This document shows positions 56,054 to 64,000 of a stretch of 64,000 bases of DNA, piece after piece. The first letter of the stretch is position 1, and every line of letters starts with the position of its first letter. This DNA comes from Dryocosmus kuriphilus (lineage: Eukaryota > Arthropoda > Insecta > Hymenoptera > Cynipidae): assembly GCA_038277395.1 (NCBI GenBank), contig CM076193.1, forward strand, positions 177,422,711 through 177,486,710, in the 5' to 3' direction. The notes below the pieces were generated by a model, which searched no databases, had not been told where the DNA came from, and saw only the letters and a list, made by a program, of their open reading frames with translations. The position numbers and the translations under genes were made by a program.

Positions 56054-58263
56054 TACCCTAGCGGAAAGCCGGAACGCAATGGTTACGCTGCAGCGTAACC
56101 CTTGCGTAATCCTAAAGTAACCTTTGCGTAATATAGCATTTTAATTAATAAAAGGAACAAAATATATATTTAAATTGTTGTAAGTATGATTGTACGTTAA
56201 ATTTTACGTTAGAAAATGACGATGTAAGCGGAAAAGTTTGATTTTTCAGCGCTAGAAGTTAAAAAAAAACATGCAAAAGGCGGCTGCAAATGCATTTCTC
56301 AATACTCAGTAGCATTTTGCGCGGTAAGTTTAAAAATGAAATTAAGCAATTGTGAAATAAAAGAAAAATTACAGATTTTGAGCCGAATGTATGAAATAAT
56401 GAAATTAACACAATAACATTTGCGTACGTATTAAAGTTGCACTAAAATTTCAAAGTGTTCGTTGGAAACTGGAAAGTTATTGAATTCGATTTTTCACATT
56501 TTAAAGGAAGCAACATTACCGACTGCGGTAACACGTAAGAAACATTTTTCATTATAAAATTAATAAAGTTGTTACTCTAGTCTTATTATAAAAGGTTATT
56601 ATTATTAATTTTTGACAAAAAAATACATAATCGATTCCAAAATACCTAATTTGGGAGGAAAAAAATAAATGTAATTATTGTCAAGTTCAAGAAAAGTTTT
56701 ATTGTATGTACAATTGCACATTATTACAAAACCTTAAGAAATAATTCTTCAATTTTTACAAGAGAACATACCGTATAAATGGCTATTAAATAAAGTGATA
56801 AAACCAATAATTCTTCGATTTTACAAAAACTTCAGAGTTTTACAAAAAAACGTTGGTTCCTAAATGATTACATTGCTAATAAATTCACTAAAAGAATAAT
56901 TTGTCGATTTTACAAACATTTTCGATCTTTGCATAGGACGCCCAAAATGTACGCTTAAATTCCTATTTAATAAATTAAGCGGAACATGTGACTACTTTAC
57001 AAAAATTTAATTTACTCATCATTTACAGAGTGCACAGTAATTGAACTAATAATTTTCTGACTTTACAAAAATTTTGGAATTTCTCAAACTATAAGATTAT
57101 AAATGAAGTTCAAATTGTGAATGATATACTTCGGATAATAATATACTTTGTACCATAATATACTGAACAGATGATCAAATTATCGATTTGTAAGCCCCTG
57201 TACTTTATTTCCAAACTAAAAAATGTTTTTTTGGAGAAATTATTTAGAACATGTATGATGGTCCATGAAAATTTCTTTTTTGAAAATATTGAAGAAAATT
57301 ATTGTGTCAGTAAACCAGAAATTCACTTTTTTTAAAAATATTTGAATAAAATAAATGTTCGGATACCATCTTCAGTATGTTCTGAACGATTTCCCAAAGC
57401 TTCAGCGACAAATATTTAGTATTATTCTCTACACTTCACTACTTTTGTAATTTAATTTCTTGAAATTAAAACTTTTCACACCACAAGGTGTTCGGATATT
57501 ACTTTTACGCGATAGTCGACTTTTGACTTTTGAGAACACAGCCGCAGGGAATTTTTAGGCCTCGGTAGTCTCAAATTTTTCGATTTTACAAAAACTTCTG
57601 AATTTTACAAAAAAAAAACGTTGATTCCTAAATGATTACATTGCTAATAAATAAAATAAAAGAATAATTTTTCGATGTTACAAACATTTTTGATCTTTGT
57701 ATAGCACACCCACAAATTACGTTTAAATTCCTATCTAATAAATGAAACGGAACGATTATTATAGTTGTAATTACTCTCATTACACTTGCAATTTTCGACC
57801 TCGCGTATGACTTCATATGACTTTCCATACTTTTCGACCGACCATTTTCGACAATTTTCGACAATACCGGAACAGACCGGAACAATGTCTACCGACGATG
57901 TACAAGCTTCGCGTATTTCAAGAAGTGGCGCTACCATCCAGTCGAAATTATTCAAATTACCGATTCACTTTACCGACGGGCCGCTGCTGCTAGAGAAGAG
58001 AGTCGCTTATTGAGGTCGCCTTTATATTGCATATATTTATCACATTATATTTTTTTAACTTCTACCGCCGAAAAATAAGCTTTTTCCACTTACATCGTCA
58101 TTTTCTAACGTAAAATTTAACGTAGAAACATAATTACAACAATTTAAATATATATTTTCTTCTTTTTATTAATTAAATTGCTATATTACGCAAAGGTCAC
58201 TTTAGGATTACGCAAGGGTTACGCTGCAGCGTAACCATTGCGTTCCGGCTTTCCGCTAGGGTA
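56054..58263. mobile_element. MITE-like element (56056-58261), ~215-bp TIRs, TA duplication
   Basis: Starts CCCTAGCGGAAAGCCGGAAC and ends with the reverse complement, flanked by TA at 56054-56055 and 58262-58263. The inverted ends run about 215 bp with few mismatches and include the palindrome GGTTACGCTGCAGCGTAACC in both. TA duplication suggests mobilisation by a Tc1/mariner-type transposase, but none is encoded. Internally, a segment of about 180 bp (56810-56990) is repeated at 57575-57755 in the same orientation. Confidence 0.75.
57786..58013 (+). other. Unrecognised 75-codon ORF inside the MITE-like element
   Basis: The stretch 57780-58015 is less AT-rich than its surroundings and has an open plus-strand frame (MQFSTSRMTSYDFPYFSTDH... 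SRSGATIQSKLFKLPIHFTD ... LEKRVAY). I recognise no domain. It lies next to the right terminal repeat and could be a captured host gene piece or chance. Overlapping minus-strand frames are also open, so the reading direction is uncertain. Confidence 0.2.
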
Positions 58264-58703
58264 AGAAAAGTGAAAAAATTCAAAAAATGTCCGTACTCAA
58301 TTTCATCTAAAAATGAAAACAAAACCAGAGAGAAATAAGTAAAAAAATTAGAAAGTTTGAAAAAAATTATTTTCTATTATTCTAGGTTAGGAAAGTTTGG
58401 AGTAAGTAAAAATTGAGATATTTACCTTGTAAAAGAAAAAGTTGGATGGAATTAAAATCGGTGGGCCCATAATGGGCAATTTAAATTAGTTTAAAAAAGC
58501 ATTGTGGAAGAATGATACAACTATAGAAAGTCAAAAATTGGAAGTAGGATGACAGAGTACATTTCCATGATGAGGTGGTTCGAGTACTGACAATATGGAG
58601 TGGATTCCTAAAGATTAAAGGTTATAAGTGGGAGGAAAGCGGCAATTTTGAAAAAAGGGTTTCGTGAGGAAATAGATGTGGAATTTAGAAATTTGGATAG
58701 TAA

Positions 58704-59592
58704 TCAAAAATTTAGGATGTTTAGTATTGAACTATATGCGGAGTTGTAAAATTGAAGATCGGTAATTTTATTTAAAGCATTATTACCCCTCTTCTTGATA
58801 TACATCATTTCAATAAATAAACGTTTATAAAAATTTTGTTCGTTGTGTAGGATCTTTATATCATCCCATTTTATAAATGAAGAATCACCGTTGTGATTTG
58901 CTTGAATATGTTTAGCTATTTCTTTTCTATTTTTAATGCAATGTTGGACATTTCTCAGATGTTCGTTTCTTCTAGTGTCCAAAGATCTTTTGGTTTTGCC
59001 AATGTATGATAGACCACAGGAACAGTTAAGTTCGTAAACAACATTACATTGATCAAGTTTATTTATAGGATCTTTCCCTAGTTTAATAAAAACATCGAAT
59101 TTGGAAACAATTTTAAAAATAGTATTTATATTAAAATCAGAAAAAAGTCTACGAATGGGATATGAGATGTCAGGATAGAAATTGAAAGATACATAAGTTT
59201 TGTCAGTTATTATGTTATTAATATTGATAAGGTTTTGACTAGAAGTGGAATTGTTCATATTGATTTGGAAAAGTCTATTTTTAATATGTTTTTAAATGAA
59301 ATAATTGGGATAATTGTTATATTTTAGAATTTGCTTAACAATCAAAATGTTATCTTTATGGAAAGATTTATCAGAGAGTAGAATAGCTGAATCTATTAAA
59401 TTTTTTATAATACCGATTTTTTGGTGAATAGGATGTTTAGAAAAGAAATTTAGTAGTCTACCAGAATAAGTGTCTTTTCTATGCCAGTTTGTGATAATAT
59501 TATTAGAGTCGTCTCTAATAATTTTTAAGTTTAGAAAATTAACTGAATTGTCGATTTCGATTGCATGTGTGAATTGTAGTCTATCATGATTT
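58704..59592 (-). pseudogene. PLE A2 RT thumb and GIY-YIG nuclease, minus part
   Basis: The 184-codon frame 58704-59258 carries the connector (SYPIRRLFSDFNINTIFKIV) and a GIY-YIG domain with intact motifs: NVVYELNCSCGLSYIGKTKR, RSLDTRRNEHLRNVQH and the Glu in FIEMMYIKKRG. Upstream (59260-59592) the RT thumb continues with a stop near 59296 (HKDNILIVKQILKYNNYPN, DTYSGRLLNFF, THAIEIDNS). It begins abruptly at about 59592, where sequence flips strand. Compared with A1, the nuclease is better preserved (YIG, not YID). Confidence 0.85.
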
Positions 59593-59597
59593 TAATT

Positions 59598-61378
59598 TTA
59601 ACTATGTAACTGAGAGATTGAAAATCCAAGTCAGGAAAATTGAAATTCAGGACATACACATCCATTTAAAATTTTACAAAAAAACTTTGATATCTCAAAA
59701 AATAAAATTAAAAATTTAATGTCAAATCATGATTTTGCCATTCTATTGCACGAATTTGAAAATTCTAATAATAATTTCACTTGTAAAACTGAAAAAATTC
59801 TTAACAAGAAATTCAATAATCTCTTATCTTCAAATCCTATCGATACCAATATTAATAAACACAGAATTGATTCGATTCCTGATCCTTGGATTATCAATCT
59901 GACAGAAAAAACTATTCCTACACCGGTTTCCGACATTATCCGTTTAGGACCTAAATTTAGTTCTTGTTTTACTTCAGGAAAGAAAGAACAGATTTTGGAA
60001 ATTTCAAAAGATTTTGAAATTAATTTAGATAAAATTCCTTTCGAATCTAGAGACGAACATAGAAACACAGTCCTCTCTCTCACATCTAACTACATGAAAA
60101 AACCTAAGAGAATTTCTATGATTGATAAGGAAATAGCAAAAAATATCAAACTTACAAAAAAATTTTTATTACACAATAATGACATTCTAGTCAAAGGTGC
60201 CGATAAAGGCAATATTACTGTTCTTCTTGATAAATCATCTTACTATTCCAAAATGGAAACAATGTTAAATGACCCTAATACGTATAATGTAATAAATTCA
60301 AATCCTTTAAAAAAATTACAAAATTCAACTCAAAAACTTTTAAATAACTGGAATACAAAAGGATATTTAGCTAGAAATGTAAATAAAAACACAATTTCAA
60401 CTTCCAATACTAACATCGCTCGGATGTACGGTCTTCCGAAAGTACATAAAGAAAATTTCCTCTTAGACCTGTTGTTTCCTACATAAATTCTCCTACTTAT
60501 TTTCTTGCCAAAACTTTAAACCAAATTTTAACTGACTCTATTCCGAAATTGAATTCTTTTGTAAAAAATTCCATTTCATTCCGTGATACTATCACAAAAA
60601 TCAAATTTCCTAATAACCACATTTTCTTATCATTAGATGTTTCATCTTTGTTTACTAACATCCCACTAAACCTAGTTCTAGATGGCATCGAAAAAAGATG
60701 GCCTTATATCGAAAAATTCACTAATATTCCACTGATTGAATTTAAAAATAGCATAACTTTCTTAATGAATTCAACCTCTTTTCAATTTAACAATAAATTT
60801 TACAGTCAGAAATTCGGCACTCCTATGGGTTCTCCGATTTCTGGAATATTAGCTGAAACAGTTTTACAGGATTTAGAGATTGATATCTTCAAAAAAATTG
60901 ATTTCAAAATACACACTTTTCTCAGATACGTCGATGACACCTTTCTCATTATCCCTGAAAATAAGGTCCAACAAACTATTCAATTTTTCAATAGTTATCA
61001 TGATAGACTACAATTCACACATGAAATCGAAATCGACAATTCAATTAATTTTCCAAACTTAAAAATTATTAGAGATGACTCTAATAATATTATCACAAAC
61101 TGGCATAGAAAAGACACTTATTCTGGTAGATTACTAAATTTCTTTTCTGAACATCCTATTCACCAAAAAATCGGTATTATAAAAAATTTAATAGATTTAG
61201 CTATTCTACTCTCTGATAAATTTTTCCATAAAAATAACATTTTGATTGTTAAGCAAATTCTAAAATATAACAATTATCCCAATGATTTCATTGAAAAACA
61301 TATTAAAAATAGACTTTTCCAGATCAATATGAATAATTCCACTTCTAATCAAAACCTTATCAATATTAATAACATAAT
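59598..61378 (+). pseudogene. PLE A2 reverse transcriptase, plus part (5'-truncated, one frameshift)
   Basis: Open from the flip point (FNYVTERLKIQVRKIEIQD) through MSNHDFAILLHEF at 59719 to 60486, then one single-base deletion near 60455 in the LRPVVS motif shifts the frame. The rest is open from about 60484 to 61378. RT motifs: KGADKGNITVLLDKSSYY, ARMYGLPKVHKENF, LSLDVSSLFTNIPL, GTPMGSPISGILAE, FLRYVDDTFLIIPE and NWHRKDTYSGRLLNFF. The ORF start, as used in A1 (MIRKQ...), is lost at the flip. The 3' end is cut by PLE D in NLININNI, before the GIY-YIG. Except for the truncations it has only one disabling change, so it is young. Confidence 0.85.
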
Positions 61379-61513
61379 ATTAAAATTTCGATGTTACGAG
61401 TGAAATAGTAAAGTAGAGTAGGTTATGGCCTTTCTGGTATTTTATTCGATGTTAGATGAAGAGAATGGTTTTTTATATAAAAAACATTGTTCTCCGATAG
61501 GTTCTTTTTGTCG

Positions 61514-61545
61514 ACGTTTCGACCATATTTTTGGTCCTTTTCAAG
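61514..61545 (-). ncRNA. Degenerate hammerhead-like motif, PLE D
   Basis: Minus strand: CUUGAAAAGGACC...GGUCGAAACGUCGAC. Stem II (GGACC/GGUC) and GAAACGUC fit the other motifs, but CUUGAAA replaces CUGAUGA, as in PLE C. Because two families share this variant it may be a conserved non-hammerhead form. Confidence 0.3.
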
Positions 61546-62065
61546 ACTGAATACATAAAGAAATTTATAAACATATATTAGAGATATTAATGAGGTTAGG
61601 ATGTTTACCAAATGTGCAAATAACAATATTTACCCGACAACATTTTTCGAGATCGCTGTGTTGTAGCATTAATGAACAAGTGTAGATAGTGAAAAATTTG
61701 AAATTTTAGAATGAGTGATGTCAAAAAGATACAAAAGCTTGTATTTAAGTCAGATTATTACTATTGTGTATTTTTAGGTTAGTTGACAAATTTGTAGTTT
61801 TAATTCTGTGAAAAAAGGAAAAAATTTTTAAGGTTGAATAAAATTTGAATGATTTAAAGTAAATAAAAATTGAAGTATATGTTTTAGATATAAATTTTAA
61901 CTTACCAAAATCATTTTTTTAAAAGGAATTATTATATAATTTAGAAGGCTAAAAAAAAAGACACTTGCTTTGAGTTTTACATTTTGGCAAACTAAAGTCA
62001 GCTGTGAAATAATCATAATGTGGATTGAGAATAAGCGGGAAATTTGAAAAAACTAATTTATATAT

Positions 62066-62452
62066 CTACTTTAAAAATTTAATAATGTTAGTGTAAATAT
62101 CACTAAGATTATCAATGTCAGTTCTAAAATTTATTGAATTTTTCTTATTTTGAATATGTATCATTTCTAAAACAAGCCTCTTTTTTAAATTTTGTTCTAT
62201 TTCAAGAATTTCTACTTCTTTAAAATCAAAACTGTGTTTAAAATCATGGGCATGTTGAGCTAATGCTGTAGTGTTTTGCTTATAGTTTTTGATTGATCTA
62301 GCATGTTCTATCATTCGTGTATGTAAAATTCTACTAGTTTGACCTATATATATACTATCACAATGGATACATTTAACTTTATAAACTACGTTAAATTTCA
62401 AATTGGTTGGTTTTAAGGTTTTCACAGAACCTCCGATATCATACCGCAACAT
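62066..62452 (-). pseudogene. PLE D GIY-YIG nuclease, minus fragment
   Basis: A 128-codon frame with a complete GIY-YIG domain: FNVVYKVKCIHCDSIYIGQT, RTRMIEHARSIKN, TTALAQHAHDFKHSFDFKEV and the Glu in LVLEMIHIQ. CIHC is the expected Cys pair. The apparent start, MLRYDIGGSVKT, is in the RT-nuclease connector, so it is not a native start: the RT is missing because the copy flips to the plus strand at 62453. The domain itself has no defect visible. Related to the fragment at 17068-17220. Confidence 0.85.
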
Positions 62453-62455
62453 ATT

Positions 62456-64000
62456 TTAAATAACTCTTATGTTAACATTAGACGTTTTTCTAAAACTGTC
62501 CGAACCAAGTTGGAAAATTCTATGCTTCTTTTTGGTAAAAAGATTCTTCAACATGAAATCACAGATATTTCACATGAAATTAAACAAATTCACAAAGACA
62601 TAAAATTTTTTAAAACTAAAGTTATTAACTCTTCTTCATATGAATTTTTCAATCAAGTATATTCACAACACTTACCTACTTTAAAAAAAGTTAATTTATA
62701 TACTTCTAATATATTAAACAACAAGTTTGAAAACCTTAAAATTTCACAATGTCCTAAATTGATAACAGATAATAAAAACTGGGTAGTAAATATTTCAAAT
62801 AAACAAATTCCTAACAGAGTTTTAGATATCCTTAGTCTAGGAGGTAAATTTAACTCTCCTTATTCTAATAAAGATTTACATATTGCTAAAATTTTTACTA
62901 ATACTGAATATAGTATGCATAACATCCCTTTATTAGAAAGAAACAAAATTAGGAGTGATTTATCATATTGGTGTCAGAACTTTATCTTCAATAGCAATAA
63001 CTTCTTTACTAATAATGTCGATTTTCATAACAGTTTGATTCAAACTAAAACTTTTATCAAAGAAAATAAAGATATCATAATAATTAATGCAGGTAAAAGT
63101 AACAAAACAGTGATTATGAATAAAGCTGATTATAATTTAAAAATTAATAATTTATTAGAAGATAATTCTACATATATCAAAATGAAAAAAGATCCAACTA
63201 ATAATATTAACAGTCAACTTAAAAAAACTCTAAATGAATGGAAAGAAAAAAATATTATTGATGATAATCTTTTTAAATATTTATACTCAAATACTAGTAC
63301 TGCACCTAAGTTTTATGGTTTACCTAAACTACATAAAACAAATTATCCATTAAGACCAATCACTTCTTTTATTGGTTCACCGACTTATAATTTATCAAAA
63401 TACATTGCTAAATCACTTCAAAAAACAGTTGGCCATAATGAATTCTATATTAAAGACAGTTGGACTTTTAAAGAAAAAATCAGCAAAAAAAAAAAAAAAA
63501 AAAAAAACTTTACAATTATATCACTAGATATTGTTTCTATGTACACTAATATTACTTGGGATTTAATTCATAAATCAATCAAAAATCGTTGGAATGCTAT
63601 TAAAGAACATACTTTTCTAACCTATAAAGATTTTAACCCGGCTTTAAAACTCTGTATGGACTCATCTTATTGTAATTTTGAAAATACTATTTTTAAACAA
63701 GTTAGTGGTTTACCTATGGGTTCACCACTATCTTCCACTCTTGCTAATATTGTCATGGAAGAAGAAGAAATCAAAATTATTAATGAACTTACTTATTACA
63801 TTAAATTTTATTATCGATACATAGACGATACTTTAATTTGTTTACCAAAAAGTAAAATTGATGATATTTTAAATAGATTCAATAATATTAATTACAAATT
63901 AAAATTTACTTTAGAAAAATCAGTTAATGATAGCATAAATTTTCTTCATCTCAACATTAAAATCGGAAATCAAAAAATTATCACAAATTGGTATAGGAAG
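62456..64000 (+). CDS. PLE D reverse transcriptase, open to the window edge (5'-truncated)
   Basis: This is the longest open frame in the window: 515 codons without a stop from about 62456 to 64000, continuing past the edge. The frame starts at the flip point (NNSYVNIRRFSKTVRTKLEN) with no native Met; the first in-frame ATG is near 62530. N-terminal helical region, NWVVNISNKQIPNRVLDILS, NAGKSNKTVIMNKADYN (with AGK where others have ADKG), PKFYGLPKLHKTNYPLRPIT, ISLDIVSMYTNI, GLPMGSPLSSTLANIVME, YRYIDDTLICLPK and NWYRK at the edge. An A23 run at 63485-63507 encodes seven Lys and stays in frame. The palm Asp pair is YIDD. GIY-YIG would follow outside the window. Apart from 5' loss it may be intact. 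Confidence 0.85.

Larger units (their letters stand above)
55715..61378. mobile_element. PLE family A, copy A2, head-to-head structure
   Basis: The arm 55715-56055 plus 58262-58700 matches the A1 arm (hammerhead motif, then GATGAGGTGGTTCGAGTACTG at about 58572, and GGTTATAAGTGGG). It is interrupted by a 2.2-kb MITE-like element. Next comes a minus-strand 3' part (GIY-YIG and RT thumb, 58704-59592). At 59593-59598 it flips to a plus-strand, 5'-truncated RT that runs to 61378. There it is cut by PLE D before reaching its own GIY-YIG. Confidence 0.8.
61385..64000. mobile_element. PLE family D, head-to-head, continuing past the window
   Basis: It begins at about 61380 where A2 stops. Terminal-repeat sequence with a hammerhead-like motif (61514-61545) and UTR runs to 62065, then a minus-strand GIY-YIG (62066-62452). 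Immediately after, from 62453, a plus-strand RT body is open to the window's end. The arrangement is a minus 3' fragment fused to a 5'-truncated plus copy, as in A2. A target duplication would be AACATAAT-like and lie beyond 64000. Confidence 0.8.

Overview
This window is eukaryotic and almost certainly from an insect. Coding is sparse, AT content is high, and the recognisable sequence is almost entirely transposable elements of arthropod type: Penelope-like elements (PLEs) with GIY-YIG domains, mariner-type elements, a Ty3/Gypsy element, a LINE and hAT-like elements. The wall of 'gttgaaaattcatctttt'-type minisatellite and the mariner family suggest a hymenopteran, but that is inference. No complete host gene is visible. 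The only plausible host coding sequence is a single signal-peptide-like first exon at 53643-53700.

Layout. 1-2600: mostly unannotatable sequence with two transposase-like scraps. 2600-16250: a 13.6-kb PLE (copy A1) whose minus-strand RT/GIY-YIG body (6518-8733) sits between long inverted arms. Each arm carries the same hAT-like element in the same site with the same 8-bp target duplication; the right-hand one has grown by tandem triplication of a 1.8-kb unit. 17068-25670: a GIY-YIG scrap, then two tandem copies of PLE family B (B1, B2). B2 is split by a third PLE (family C, 22337-24260) with a 13-bp target duplication. 25735-27665: an inverted-repeat PLE remnant containing an internally deleted mariner. 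27700-29530: a fold-back element rich in TCAAGGTCA, with a second DDE transposase relic and a minisatellite inside. 29548-33850: degenerate repeats and a GC-richer island. 33848-47622: a giant 13.8-kb fold-back element with GC-rich palindromic ends, tandem internal units, a second TCAAGGTCA fold-back and a minisatellite centre holding a tRNA-like palindromic insertion. 47800-53197: a decayed Ty3/Gypsy element bounded by about 105-bp inverted repeats. 53640-55700: the orphan exon, a mariner relic and a LINE 3' end. 55715-61378: PLE copy A2, interrupted by a 2.2-kb MITE-like element. 61385-64000: PLE family D, with the longest open RT frame in the window running off the right edge.

The unifying theme is PLE biology. 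At least five families (A-E) are present. Hammerhead-ribozyme-like cores (CUGAUGA...GAAAC, or decayed forms) lie in their terminal repeats, and three copies share a head-to-head architecture in which a minus-strand 3' fragment is fused to a 5'-truncated plus-strand copy. Other transposons have inserted into these PLEs. In A1 such a passenger is present at the same point in both arms, so it was copied along with its host element.
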